From Treponema sp. (GTDB lineage Bacteria > Spirochaetota > Spirochaetia > Treponematales > Treponemataceae), in the NCBI GenBank assembly GCA_022510925.1, contig JAFLSO010000002.1:1-64000 (forward strand): a DNA stretch of 64,000 nt, given 5' to 3'. Below the pieces are notes generated by a model that ran no database searches, had not been told where the DNA came from, and worked only from the letters and a program-made list of their open reading frames with translations. Both the position numbers and the translations under genes were made by a program. Within the stretch, counting starts at the first letter, position 1; each line of letters opens with the position of its first letter. Of the stretch, positions 1 through 8,998 are shown one piece after another.

Positions 1-1
1 C

Positions 2-1186
2 ATAACCGATTTCTCGGAGCGCATATCGCGTGCCGGAGCGCCGTTCGGCGAGGAAGTGTATGAGCGGTCCGTGGACGAGCTCATCTCCTGCGTTGACGGA
101 GCGGAGACCGCTGATTTACCCGGAGGCCGCCGCGCCACATGGTTTGAGCTTGTGACGCTTCTGGCATTCCTGTGCTTCAGGAACGCAGGCTGCGAGTGGG
201 CGGTGATAGAGGTGGGGCTTGGAGGCAGGCTGGATGCCACCAATGTCATAACGCCGGAGGTCTGCTGCATAACGCCAATAGAACTTGAGCACACGGAATT
301 TCTGGGCGGCACGGTCAGGGAGATAGCATTTGAGAAAGCGGGGATAATGAAGGAGGGAGTCCCGGTCTTTGTGTCGGGGCAGCCGCATCCCGAGGCCATG
401 GAAATGCTGCTTGAGTGCGCTAACGGTCGTAAGTCACCCGTATTTCTTACTGCCGAACATTCGGAAGTTTATGAAGTTGTATCAAAAAGTTCACTAACTA
501 ACGGAAGTTTTTGCTATAAAAACCTTGTTATGTCTGATAAAATGAAAAACGAACGTTCGTTATATGACGTTTTTTCGCTTGAATCAGAGTTTTTCTCACG
601 GCCTTTGGAGCTTTCACTGAGGCTTCCGGGACGTTTCCAGGCGGAGAACGCGGCTCAGGCCGCGCTGGCGGTAAAGCGCGCATGTCCTGCGGTTACGGAG
701 GACGCGGTGGAGCGCGGCGTCATGAAGGCGTGGCTTCCCGGCAGGTTCGAGGTGTTCTTTCCCGGCGCGGGACGGGAAGACCTGCCTCTGGTTGTCATGG
801 ACGGGGCACACACTCCGGCCTCCGTAAGGCTTCTGCTTGAGAACTGGAGCCGTCTCTCCATGGCCCTGGGTAAAAGGTCACATCTGCTTTTCGCATGCGC
901 GTCCGACAAGGACGTGGAGGGCATGGCATCACTTCTCGCAGGGCGCTTCACGTCCGTTACGCTTACAAGGCCGGGAGCGTCCAAGGGCTGCGACTTTCCC
1001 GGGATGTGCAGGGCGTTCGCAGGGCGCGGCACGAGGCTTTCACCCGAGGAGGACTTCAGGAAAGCCGTGCCGCTCGCGCTGGAGGGCGCCGCCCGTGAGG
1101 ACGCCGCGCTTCTTGTGACGGGCTCTTTCTACCTGGTGGCCGAGGTGAGGGAGGCCCTGCGCTTTTCAGGCGCGCGCGCAAATTAG
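2..1186 (+). CDS. folC: Bifunctional folylpolyglutamate/dihydrofolate synthase, 5'-truncated by window edge
   Basis: FolC adds glutamate to folates in the cytoplasm. The reading frame is open to the first bases of the window, so the N-terminus with the P-loop lies outside; the first visible residues ITDFSERI fit the segment after the ATP site. Mur-ligase features follow: WAVIEVGLGGRLDATNV, then a C-terminal domain with the LPGRFEVF and VMDGAHTPASVRLLL motifs and a final LLVTGSFYLVAEVR typical of FolC. Bases 418-605 (about 60 residues, from ANGRKSP to FFSRPL) are clearly AT-richer than the rest and lie between the two domains. The stop is followed 39 bases later by the next gene. Identity is firm. 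Confidence 0.92.
   Translation: MTDFSERISRAGAPFGEEVYERSVDELISCVDGAETADLPGGRRATWFELVTLLAFLCFRNAGCEWAVIEVGLGGRLDATNVITPEVCCITPIELEHTEFLGGTVREIAFEKAGIMKEGVPVFVSGQPHPEAMEMLLECANGRKSPVFLTAEHSEVYEVVSKSSLTNGSFCYKNLVMSDKMKNERSLYDVFSLESEFFSRPLELSLRLPGRFQAENAAQAALAVKRACPAVTEDAVERGVMKAWLPGRFEVFFPGAGREDLPLVVMDGAHTPASVRLLLENWSRLSMALGKRSHLLFACASDKDVEGMASLLAGRFTSVTLTRPGASKGCDFPGMCRAFAGRGTRLSPEEDFRKAVPLALEGAAREDAALLVTGSFYLVAEVREALRFSGARAN
418..605 (+). repeat. AT-rich, palindrome-containing segment inside folC
   Basis: This stretch is far richer in A and T than the flanking codons and keeps the folC frame open. It holds a perfect 14-base palindrome (AACGAACGTTCGTT, 548-561), the near-palindrome CCGAACATTCGG, and CTAACGGTCGTAAG, which resembles the reverse complement of a hairpin at 54824-54839. 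It may be an inserted in-frame element or simply a fast-drifting inter-domain linker. Confidence 0.45.
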
Positions 1187-1225
1187 AGTTTATGCTTATT
1201 TTGCCAGCCTCCGATAATCTAGAAG

Positions 1226-2872
1226 ATGAAGACTTTAGTTTTTTTGTTCGCCGGAAACGCGGGCGGGCATGCGTTTGAGAAAGTTTTTGCCGGTCAGAGC
1301 GCCGCGGAGCGGGCTTTGATCTGGGCGTCTTCCGTTCCGTCGGAGGAAGGCAGGGCGGACGTGACGGTCGCTGTGTGCCGCGAGAACGCCGCGGAGGTTC
1401 GCGGTCTTCTGGATAAATCAGGAATGCAGGGGGCCCGCACTGTCACTGACGGTCCGTGGACGGTCAGAAAGCTTCTGGAGGCCATGTGCGCCGCCGCCCG
1501 TGACAGCGGCGCTGGGCGGGTGGTATTCTCCTCACTGGACTGCCCGTTCCTGGACACGGAGCTCACTGAGAGGCTCCTTCTGGACCATGAGAAATATCTG
1601 GCGGAGTACACTTTCGCGGAGGGATGGCCGCTGGGCCTCGCGCCGCAGATACTGGATTCCGGCACCCTTAATATTCTCAGCGGGCTCTCGTCCGGCCGCT
1701 TTGCCACGGAGGGGGATGCACCCGCAGACAGCCAGTGCATTTTCAACCTGATGAAATGCGACCTTAACTCGTTTGAGATAGAGACGGTTCTTGCGCCAAA
1801 GGACTTCCGCATGCTTAGGCTTGATTTCTCCTGCGCGGACAAAAGCTCCCTGCTCGCGTGCGAGAATCTTTTCAACCTGGCGCTCGACACCAGGACGCCG
1901 TTCACGGCCACCGAGCTTTCTGTGCTTGCGGAGCGCTCGCCGTCAGTGCAGTGTACGGTCCCGCGCTTTTACAACGTGCAGATTGCCCGCAACGTGTGCT
2001 CTCTTTCCGTGTACAATCCGTATCCCGAGGCCGCGCGCATGAGATACGGAGAGAGCGTGCAGTCTTTCAGCGGCTCGCCGTGCATGGGCCTTGAGGCGTT
2101 CAACGCGCTTGTGAGCGAGGCAGCCTCTTTCTCAGGCGAGGGCACCGTGGTGTCGCTGAGCGCGTGGGGGGAGCCCCTTCTGGTAAAGAACCTTGCGCAG
2201 TATGTGGCGAGCGTCCTGTCGCACAGGGAGCTCAGCGTCCTCATAGAGACCGACGGGATTCTTCTTACGGAGGAGACCGCGGAGGCAGTCCGCGACGCGC
2301 AGAGGAACGGCATGGGAGGGACCGTCACATGGATTGTCCACACGGACGCCGTTACCGAGGAGACATACAGCATACTGCATCCTGCATCTGGAAGCGAGCC
2401 TTCTGGCGGCGCAACGCCCTGTCTGAAAGCGGCCCTGTCCGCCGTGAGCGTTCTGCAGAAATATTTTCCTGGCAGCGTTTATCCCCAGATGACGCGCATG
2501 AACGCTAACGAGCATGAGCTTGAGCCTTTCTACCGGTTCTGGCACGAGAAGACGTCCCCCTCCGGCGGGAAATTCATAATACAGAAATACGACAGTTTCT
2601 GCGGCATTCTTCCTGACGAGAAGCCCGCGGACCTGTCGCCTCTTGTGAGGATGCCGTGCTGGCACCTTAAGCGCGACATGACCGTCCTGTGGGACGGCAG
2701 CGTTCCGTTCTGCCGCGAGAGGATTCTTGACGGCGGGGCGGGAAATGTGTTTAATGACGGTATAGAGTCGGTTTGGAACGGCATAAGGAAGAAGGCGGGC
2801 TCCCATGTCCTGGGGTCGGATCCGGACGAGAAATGCAGGAACTGCGATGAATACTATACCTTCAATTTTTAA
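1226..2872 (+). CDS. Spiro-SPASM family protein: nucleotidyltransferase-like N-terminus plus degenerate radical SAM and SPASM domain
   Basis: The 548-residue protein starts like a MobA/cytidylyltransferase domain (MKTLVFLFAGNAGG, later SSLDCPFLDTELTERLL). The middle resembles a radical SAM barrel, including LSAWGEPLL, the place of the usual GGEP motif, but the SAM-cluster motif CxxxCxxC is absent: at the expected site only the first Cys remains (NVCSLSVYNPYP). The C-terminus is a SPASM domain with CWHLKRD, SVPFCRE, NVFNDGIESVWNG and CRNCDEYY. I recall a spirochaete-specific spiro-SPASM family with these traits. It heads a run of overlapping genes that look like glycan or small-molecule assembly functions. 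Substrate unknown. Confidence 0.8.
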   Translation: MKTLVFLFAGNAGGHAFEKVFAGQSAAERALIWASSVPSEEGRADVTVAVCRENAAEVRGLLDKSGMQGARTVTDGPWTVRKLLEAMCAAARDSGAGRVVFSSLDCPFLDTELTERLLLDHEKYLAEYTFAEGWPLGLAPQILDSGTLNILSGLSSGRFATEGDAPADSQCIFNLMKCDLNSFEIETVLAPKDFRMLRLDFSCADKSSLLACENLFNLALDTRTPFTATELSVLAERSPSVQCTVPRFYNVQIARNVCSLSVYNPYPEAARMRYGESVQSFSGSPCMGLEAFNALVSEAASFSGEGTVVSLSAWGEPLLVKNLAQYVASVLSHRELSVLIETDGILLTEETAEAVRDAQRNGMGGTVTWIVHTDAVTEETYSILHPASGSEPSGGATPCLKAALSAVSVLQKYFPGSVYPQMTRMNANEHELEPFYRFWHEKTSPSGGKFIIQKYDSFCGILPDEKPADLSPLVRMPCWHLKRDMTVLWDGSVPFCRERILDGGAGNVFNDGIESVWNGIRKKAGSHVLGSDPDEKCRNCDEYYTFNF

Positions 2873-3821
2873 CGAGAGGCAGATTAACCATACCGTCCTG
2901 GGCGGTGAGGAAGTCCCCGCCGGGGAAATCCTTATGCCCGTTACATGCGTGGTATTGAACCGCGGAAGCGGACAGTACAGGGAGCGCGTTTTCGAGGGCC
3001 TGTGCAGGAAAGGATTCGAGCGCATAATAAGCGTGGAGAGCGACTCGCAGAGCTTTAAGACTGAGCCCCTGGCCCGCAGGTTCCCCCAGGTCAAATTCAT
3101 GGTCGCGCTGGAGGAGGGCATAACTGAGGGCGACATGCTGAACCTCGCCGTCTCCGAATGCCAGTCGCCCTACATGCTGGTCGTGCACTCGGACCAGTGC
3201 GCGGACGACATATCTTTCTCGCCGGGACTTGCCCACAGCCTCATGGAGCGTGACCAGTTCTGCGTGTGCCCCAGGCTCATGGCGGAGCGCTTTAAGAATC
3301 TGCCCGTGGGCTTTGAGCCGGGTGTGGAGCGCTCCGTGTTCACCGTGCGCTCGCTGGATGTGGCGTCAGACGGCGACAGCACTTTCTACGCGGCGGACCT
3401 GTCAGGGTTCTATGACCGCCTCAGGTTCGCGCAGCTGGGAGGTATGGACTACACCATAACGAATCCGTACTGGCAGAGGCTGGACCTTTTCTTCAGGGCA
3501 TGGCTGTGGGGCGAGTCCACGTCCCTGTCGCAGGTTTTCGCTCTCTCATACAGCGACACCGTTCCTGAGAACGACATCTCCATAGACCGCTCCTACCTGA
3601 GGTTCTACATGAAGAATCTGCTTCCTGTGTTCAGGGCGGACCACGCGTTCATCCCCGCGTCATCGTTTTTCGCGTTCAAGTCTTCCAGCTCGTGCTCATT
3701 AAAAGACGCGGCACGTCAGTTCAGGGAGGCCCGCAGATGGGTGTCGCTGAACAGGTACAGATTCAAGAAAGACGCCCAGAGCCTGATAGAGAACTGGCAG
3801 TCAAAAGGCGGCGGAAAATGA
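2847..3821 (+). CDS. Glycosyltransferase family 2-like protein
   Basis: The 324-residue protein is best started at ATG 2847 (MNTIPSIFNERQ), which overlaps the end of the preceding gene by 26 bases and has AGGA upstream; the open frame runs further up inside the SPASM gene. The first half looks like a GT2 fold: PVTCVVLNRGSGQYRERVFEGL, then FERIISVESD and a region YMLVVHSDQCADD where GT-A enzymes carry their DxD metal site (here no clear DxD). No signal peptide or membrane segment is visible. It overlaps the next gene by four bases (ATGA), so co-translation is likely. Transfer of a sugar is an inference from fold-like features and context, not from a catalytic motif. Confidence 0.55.
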   Translation: MNTIPSIFNERQINHTVLGGEEVPAGEILMPVTCVVLNRGSGQYRERVFEGLCRKGFERIISVESDSQSFKTEPLARRFPQVKFMVALEEGITEGDMLNLAVSECQSPYMLVVHSDQCADDISFSPGLAHSLMERDQFCVCPRLMAERFKNLPVGFEPGVERSVFTVRSLDVASDGDSTFYAADLSGFYDRLRFAQLGGMDYTITNPYWQRLDLFFRAWLWGESTSLSQVFALSYSDTVPENDISIDRSYLRFYMKNLLPVFRADHAFIPASSFFAFKSSSSCSLKDAARQFREARRWVSLNRYRFKKDAQSLIENWQSKGGGK

Positions 3822-6346
3822 GCCTGATGGATGTTTTGCGCAGGAAAAAGCGCGTAGTGGTCATAGTGCAGTGCCGTCTCTCCTCCACCAGGCTTCCCAG
3901 AAAGGCGCTTCTTCCGCTGGGAAAGAGAACTGTCCTGGAATGGACGCTCGCCGCCATGAAAAAAGTCCCCGCCGACAAGTATTACCTTGCCGTGGACACA
4001 GACAGCGCGGACGAGCTTGAGGGGGTTGCGCGCCGCGCGGGATGGGATTTTTTCGCGGGCTCCAAGAACGACGTGCTAGACAGATTCTGCAAGGTCATAG
4101 AGATATCGCGTGCGGACGTCGTTATCCGCGCCACTGCCGACAATCCGTTCCTGTTCTGGGAGAGCGCATGCGGGCTTCTGGAGGAATACGGCCTCAGGGA
4201 GTCAGTGTCACCCGTGGATTACATAACGTTCTCCGGCCTGCCGCACGGAAGCGGCGTGGAGATGTTCAGCGCTCGCTCCCTGCTTAAGGCCGCCGCGCTG
4301 ACACAGGACCCCTATGACCGCGAGCACGTGGGCCCCGCGCTGTACAATCACACTGACGTCTTCGAGTGCGCGTTCATAAAGGCCCCCGCCCAGTGGAATT
4401 TACCGCATCTGCGCACCACCATAGACACTGCGTTCGATTACCGGCGCGCTCTCTCGGTGGTCAGGGAAATATCGGGCGAGGACACGGTGAGGGAGCCTTA
4501 CACGTATGAGCAGATTCTGAGGGCGCTTGAGACCCCGTCAGTAAGGAATCCCATGCTCCTTATACCGAGCACGCGTAAAGGCCACGGTACGGGACATCTT
4601 CGCCGCTGCCTGGACATCGCTGTGAGGACAGGCGCTGACATCTACATTCCGCTTGACGCCGGACTTGAGCAGACCGCATCCCTGGTCACGGAGGCCAGAC
4701 AGAGAGGGCTCCTGGACTGGCAGATAGCGCGCAGCCTTAATGACGCGGGTCAGTACAATCTTGTGGTAACAGATTTATTTAAAACTGACACCAAGCTTGC
4801 AGAGCGGCTTGAGAATGACTGCTCCGTGCTCGCCATGGACGAGGGCGCCGCGGACACGGACTACGCGGACTATCTGCTGGACATAATTCCGTCCCCGCAG
4901 CTTACACGTCCCGCAAACCGCACTGAGCCAGGATTCATAACGGTCCCCGAGAAAAAACGCCCCGCCAAGGACAGGCCGTCCGCGCCGCACACTGCGCTGG
5001 TGGTGCTCGGGGGAGAGGACCCGTCCGCTCTGGTGGTTCCGGCCGCCTGCGCCGCCGCAGCCTGCGGGCTTTATGTCACGGCGGTCTCTGACGGCAGGTC
5101 CTTTCTGGCGGAGCAGCACGTCTCATCCCTCCCTGAGGACGTGAGGAGCCGCATAAAATTCGTTCCTCCCGTAGAGAATCTGCGCGAGAAACTTTTCAAC
5201 TACGATCTGGTCGTAACGCATTACGGGCTTACCGCATTCGAGGCGGCCGCATGCGGCTGTGCCGTTATTCTTCTTGGAACCACGCCCCTGCACCAGAGGC
5301 TCGCGCGGTCATACGGCTTCGCTTTCCTGGGCATTCAGTCCGTTACGGAGAAATCTTTTAGGGCGCTTCTATCTGAGCCCGGAAAACTTTATGTGAGCTT
5401 CACTCCGGGAGAGACGTCATCGGGCGAGGGCATGAGCCTCCTGGATTTCATGCTCTCCGCGTCGCAGGGGAAAAGCCTGCTGTGCCCGGTATGCAGAAAA
5501 AAAACAGAGGTGAAGGACACCCTGGTTTTCCGTGCCCCTGAGAGGACGTTCAGGAGATGCCGCACGTGCGGCATTATCTACCAGTCGTGGACAATGGACA
5601 GCGGAACGGAGTATGACCACGCGTATTTCTTCGAGGAATACCAGAGGCAGTACGGAAAGACTTATCTGGAGGATTTCGCCGCCATAAAGATGCAGTGCGT
5701 GCGCCGCATAGGCACCATAGACATGCTGAGCCACAGGCTGCGCTCTCCGGCCACGCCGTCCGTGCTTGACATAGGATGCGCCATGGGGCCTTTCCTTGAC
5801 GCGGCAAACGACGCGGGCTGGCAGGCGTTCGGCACCGACGTGAGCCCCCACGCGGTGGATTACGTCCAGGAATCGCTGCATTATCCCGCCGTGTGCGCGC
5901 GCTTCCCCGAGGAGGGCATAAGCGCGGAGCTGGGCGTGGAGCGCTTCGATGCCGTCACCATGTGGTATGTGATAGAGCATTTTGAGGACCTTGACTCTGC
6001 CCTGAAAGAGGTCTCGCGTCTTACAAAAAAAGGCGGAATCTTCGCGTTCAGCACTCCGTCCGCGTCAGGCGCTAGCGCCCGCAGATGCCCCGGGGAATTC
6101 TACGGGAACAGCCCCGCGGACCATTACTCGCTGTGGGAGCCCGAGCGCGTCAGGTCAGTTCTGGGGCGGTACGGCTTCAAGGTGCTCCGCATAGTAAGCA
6201 CGGGGATACATCCCGAGAGGCTGCCATTTGTAAGAAGGCACGGCTTTAAGAAAGACGGATTTGTGATGGGCCTCCTGCATCTGGTCATGCCGGTTCTAAG
6301 GATGGGGGACACTTTTGAGGTCTACGCCCGCAAGGAGGATGACTGA
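3818..6346 (+). CDS. Fusion protein: SpsF-type cytidylyltransferase, PseG-like glycosyltransferase fold, zinc ribbon and SAM methyltransferase
   Basis: I place the start at ATG 3818 (MSLMDVLRR, 842 residues), overlapping the previous stop as ATGA, rather than the longer upstream frame. Residues 12-235 match SpsF/NeuA-like nucleotidyltransferases: VVIVQCRLSSTRLPRKAL, DVLDRFCK, RATADNPF, TTIDTAFDYRRA. Residues 245-575 resemble PseG (nonulosonate pathway nucleotide-sugar hydrolase): STRKGHGTGHLRRCLDIA and VVTHYGLTAFEAAACGC. A CxxC...CxxC ribbon (CPVC, CRTC) then precedes a class I methyltransferase with VLDIGCAMGPFLDAA and DAVTMWYVIEHFEDLD. The first two activities act together in CMP-pseudaminate-type sugar synthesis, so an activated modified sugar is a plausible product. 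No PseB/C/H/I genes are in view. Confidence 0.75.
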   Translation: MSLMDVLRRKKRVVVIVQCRLSSTRLPRKALLPLGKRTVLEWTLAAMKKVPADKYYLAVDTDSADELEGVARRAGWDFFAGSKNDVLDRFCKVIEISRADVVIRATADNPFLFWESACGLLEEYGLRESVSPVDYITFSGLPHGSGVEMFSARSLLKAAALTQDPYDREHVGPALYNHTDVFECAFIKAPAQWNLPHLRTTIDTAFDYRRALSVVREISGEDTVREPYTYEQILRALETPSVRNPMLLIPSTRKGHGTGHLRRCLDIAVRTGADIYIPLDAGLEQTASLVTEARQRGLLDWQIARSLNDAGQYNLVVTDLFKTDTKLAERLENDCSVLAMDEGAADTDYADYLLDIIPSPQLTRPANRTEPGFITVPEKKRPAKDRPSAPHTALVVLGGEDPSALVVPAACAAAACGLYVTAVSDGRSFLAEQHVSSLPEDVRSRIKFVPPVENLREKLFNYDLVVTHYGLTAFEAAACGCAVILLGTTPLHQRLARSYGFAFLGIQSVTEKSFRALLSEPGKLYVSFTPGETSSGEGMSLLDFMLSASQGKSLLCPVCRKKTEVKDTLVFRAPERTFRRCRTCGIIYQSWTMDSGTEYDHAYFFEEYQRQYGKTYLEDFAAIKMQCVRRIGTIDMLSHRLRSPATPSVLDIGCAMGPFLDAANDAGWQAFGTDVSPHAVDYVQESLHYPAVCARFPEEGISAELGVERFDAVTMWYVIEHFEDLDSALKEVSRLTKKGGIFAFSTPSASGASARRCPGEFYGNSPADHYSLWEPERVRSVLGRYGFKVLRIVSTGIHPERLPFVRRHGFKKDGFVMGLLHLVMPVLRMGDTFEVYARKEDD

Positions 6347-7962
6347 TGGGAAAATATGTCATGATTCTGGGAGCGGGCCTCATGCAGCGCCCGTCCATAG
6401 AGGCCGCCATGGACTTAGGATACAGGACTCTGGTCACCGACGCTAATCCCGGCGCTCTGTGCGCTTCTTTCGCGGATGTGTTCGAGCCGGTGGACTTAAA
6501 GGACAAGGAAGGTCTTCTGTCGCTGGCAAAATCTTTCGGCGGAGAGCTTGCGGGTGTCTTCACCGCGGGAACGGATTTCTCCGCCTCGGTGTCGTATGTG
6601 GCCGAGGGCTGCTCGCTGCCGTCCCACACGTATCAGGCGGCGCTGAACGCGAGCAACAAAGCGCTGATGCGCGCATGCTTCAAGTCCGCGGGAATACCGT
6701 CCCCCGGATACACCAGGATTTTCCGCTCTGAGCTCGCCTCGTTCATGGAGAGCCATCCGCTTGAGAGCCTTCCGTATCCGCTGGTCATAAAGCCCGTGGA
6801 CAATATGGGCGCCAGGGGCTGCCGTCTTGTCCGCACCAAAGAGGAATTCATACCCGCCGCCGAGGATGCCATGCGCGCCTCGCTCTCCTCATGCGCCATA
6901 CTGGAGGAGTACATGAGCGGACCCGAGTTCTCCATAGACGCCATAATCTACAAGGGAACGTTCACCGTAACGGGGTTCGCGGACCGGCACATTTTTTACG
7001 AGCCTTATTTCATAGAGATGGGGCACACCATTCCGACGTGCGCGGACTCCGGCATCAGGAACGAGCTCATAGCGACTTTCGCGCGCGCGGCGCACAGCCT
7101 GGGGCTCACATGCGGTGCCGCCAAGGCTGACATAAAGTACACCGCCAGCGGTCCCATGGTGGGAGAGATTGCCGCAAGGCTCTCGGGTGGCTACATGAGC
7201 GGGTGGACTTTCCCGTACTCCTCGGGGATAGACCTCACGAGCCAGGCCGTCCTGGTGGCCACGGGAAACGAGCCCCACGAGCTTCTTCTGAGAAGGCAGC
7301 CCCTTCCCATAAGCGGTGTTCCTTTCCCTGTCTACGAGCTCCCCTCAATCAGGCACAGCGCGGAGCGGGCGCTCATATCAATCCCCGGCACAGTCAGGGA
7401 GATTCACGGCGAGGAGCGCGCTACGGCCTATCCTTATGTAAGGAATTATTTCCCGCGCGTAAAGCAGGCCTCCAGGGTGGACTTCCCCCGCAACAACGTG
7501 GAGAAATGCGGTAACATAATAACTTTCGCGGCGTCGGGCAGCCTTGCCTCAGAGTCCGCGGAGAAGTCCGTGTCGCAGATAGTCCTGCGCCTGGAGCCCT
7601 GTGACGAGGCCACAAAGAATTTCCTCTCAGGAATTCAGGGCAGAGCGGAGAAAGATTTTCCGCCGGACGCGTACAGCGCCGCCCGGGAAGTCACGGACTA
7701 TCTTATGGCGGCGGACGGAAGCCTGGGCCGGGACCAGAAAGCGGCATCTCTGCTTAAGGACGCGCCTGACTATGTGAGCGAGTGGGCAAAGTCCGCGCGT
7801 GACTGGAACCACCGCACTCCCATGGAAAGCCTCTCCCTGTTCGACTCCATCTGCCCCGTCCATCCGCCGGTGCCGCTCGGGGATTTCTGGCGGGCGCTCA
7901 TCAGGGGCGGCGTGCAGGGAATACTTTACACGGCGGACAGCCTTCGGGAAGGAGGTGACTGA
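6346..7962 (+). CDS. ATP-grasp family ligase
   Basis: The 538-residue protein starts at ATG overlapping the previous stop by one base. The order is typical ATP-grasp: a pre-ATP-grasp Rossmann segment (MGKYVMILGAGLMQRPSIEAAMDLG in part), a lid and ATP-binding region (YPLVIKPVDNMGARGCRLV), and metal-binding acids in GEIAARLSGGYMSG. Such enzymes join a carboxylate to an amine, thiol or other nucleophile. The closest look-alikes are carbamoyl-phosphate synthase and PurK-type folds. About 190 residues at the C-terminus beyond the ATP-grasp core are unrecognised. Its place directly after the sugar nucleotidyltransferase fusion suggests it attaches an amino acid or similar group to the same product; that is inference. 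Confidence 0.72.
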   Translation: MGKYVMILGAGLMQRPSIEAAMDLGYRTLVTDANPGALCASFADVFEPVDLKDKEGLLSLAKSFGGELAGVFTAGTDFSASVSYVAEGCSLPSHTYQAALNASNKALMRACFKSAGIPSPGYTRIFRSELASFMESHPLESLPYPLVIKPVDNMGARGCRLVRTKEEFIPAAEDAMRASLSSCAILEEYMSGPEFSIDAIIYKGTFTVTGFADRHIFYEPYFIEMGHTIPTCADSGIRNELIATFARAAHSLGLTCGAAKADIKYTASGPMVGEIAARLSGGYMSGWTFPYSSGIDLTSQAVLVATGNEPHELLLRRQPLPISGVPFPVYELPSIRHSAERALISIPGTVREIHGEERATAYPYVRNYFPRVKQASRVDFPRNNVEKCGNIITFAASGSLASESAEKSVSQIVLRLEPCDEATKNFLSGIQGRAEKDFPPDAYSAAREVTDYLMAADGSLGRDQKAASLLKDAPDYVSEWAKSARDWNHRTPMESLSLFDSICPVHPPVPLGDFWRALIRGGVQGILYTADSLREGGD

Positions 7963-8996
7963 TGAGCATCAGAAAAACAGGGGCGCTCGCAATGTGCGCC
8001 GCCATAATCCTGGCCCATGCCACGGCGCAGCCCGTGAACCTGGCGGAGCGCGCGGCCCGTGACGGCATGACGCTCTACTGGGATCCGCTTGCCGAGACAG
8101 GGCTCCTTGAGAAAAACGGTCATCAGATTTCCTTCAGGGCGGGAGACGGATTCGTGCTGCATGACTACAGCGCCGTCTCCCGGCAGGACGCCCCGTATGT
8201 CCGGGACGGAGAGCTTCTTGCGACCAAGGCGTTCCTGGACTCCGCGGAGGCTTTCTTCCGCACGGAGAGCGACGCGGCCCCGTATAAAATCGGCGCGATT
8301 CTGATAGATCCAGGTCACGGCGGGAAGGACCCCGGCGCCAACGACACCCACACTATAAACGGCAGGAAAATCACAGTGCGCGAGAAGGACGTGAACCTTT
8401 CCGTGGGCCTTAAGCTCTACGACTACCTCAGGAAATCATATCCCGACAAAAAGATTCTGATGACCCGCAGCACGGACGTGTTCATATCGCTCGCGCAGCG
8501 CACCGAGATAGCGAACTCCGTCAAGCTCGCGCCCAACGAGGCCATACTGTACGTCTCCGTGCACGTTAACGCCAGCCTGGACAAAAAGGCCTCAGGCTAC
8601 GAGGTGTGGTACCTTACGCCGGGCTACAGGCGACAGGTGCTTAACGAAGACGTCTCCGGCGACAAGACCGTGAATTCCATAATCAACGGCATGCTGGAGG
8701 AGGAGTACACCACGGAGTCCATACTCATAGCGCGCTTCATAACGGACGGAATAGCTGCGCAGGTGGGCTCTCTCAGCTCCAGCCGCGGGATAAAGGCCGA
8801 GGAGTGGTTCGTGGTGAGGAATGCCAACATGCCGAGCGTTCTGGTGGAGACAGGCTTCCTCACCAACCCGGGGGAGGCCGCTCTTCTAGCGGACGACAAG
8901 TACTTGCAAAAACTTTCCCTTGGAATATATAATGGACTCCAAGCGTTCGTGACACATTTCGAGCGCTCACGCGGATTCACCACACAGACCAGGTAA
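7962..8996 (+). CDS. N-acetylmuramoyl-L-alanine amidase (Amidase_3 type), exported
   Basis: This zinc amidase cleaves the bond between MurNAc and the stem peptide. The 344-residue protein begins with a signal peptide (KTGALAMCAAIILAHATAQ), a short N-terminal domain of about 90 residues, then the catalytic domain with the zinc ligands in LIDPGHGGKDPG, REKDVNLSVGLKL and SVHVNAS, and the catalytic Glu in VLVETGFLTNPGEA. It overlaps the ATP-grasp gene by one base and lies two bases before the GerMN gene, so all are probably one transcript. Role in daughter-cell separation or insertion of flagella through the wall is inference; in spirochaetes the filaments sit in the periplasm. Confidence 0.92.
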   Translation: MSIRKTGALAMCAAIILAHATAQPVNLAERAARDGMTLYWDPLAETGLLEKNGHQISFRAGDGFVLHDYSAVSRQDAPYVRDGELLATKAFLDSAEAFFRTESDAAPYKIGAILIDPGHGGKDPGANDTHTINGRKITVREKDVNLSVGLKLYDYLRKSYPDKKILMTRSTDVFISLAQRTEIANSVKLAPNEAILYVSVHVNASLDKKASGYEVWYLTPGYRRQVLNEDVSGDKTVNSIINGMLEEEYTTESILIARFITDGIAAQVGSLSSSRGIKAEEWFVVRNANMPSVLVETGFLTNPGEAALLADDKYLQKLSLGIYNGLQAFVTHFERSRGFTTQTR

Positions 8997-8998
8997 GC

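Noticed and set aside
2132..3136. 334-residue antisense frame across the SPASM and GT genes
   Set aside because: It spans a gene boundary on the other strand and its composition is not protein-like.
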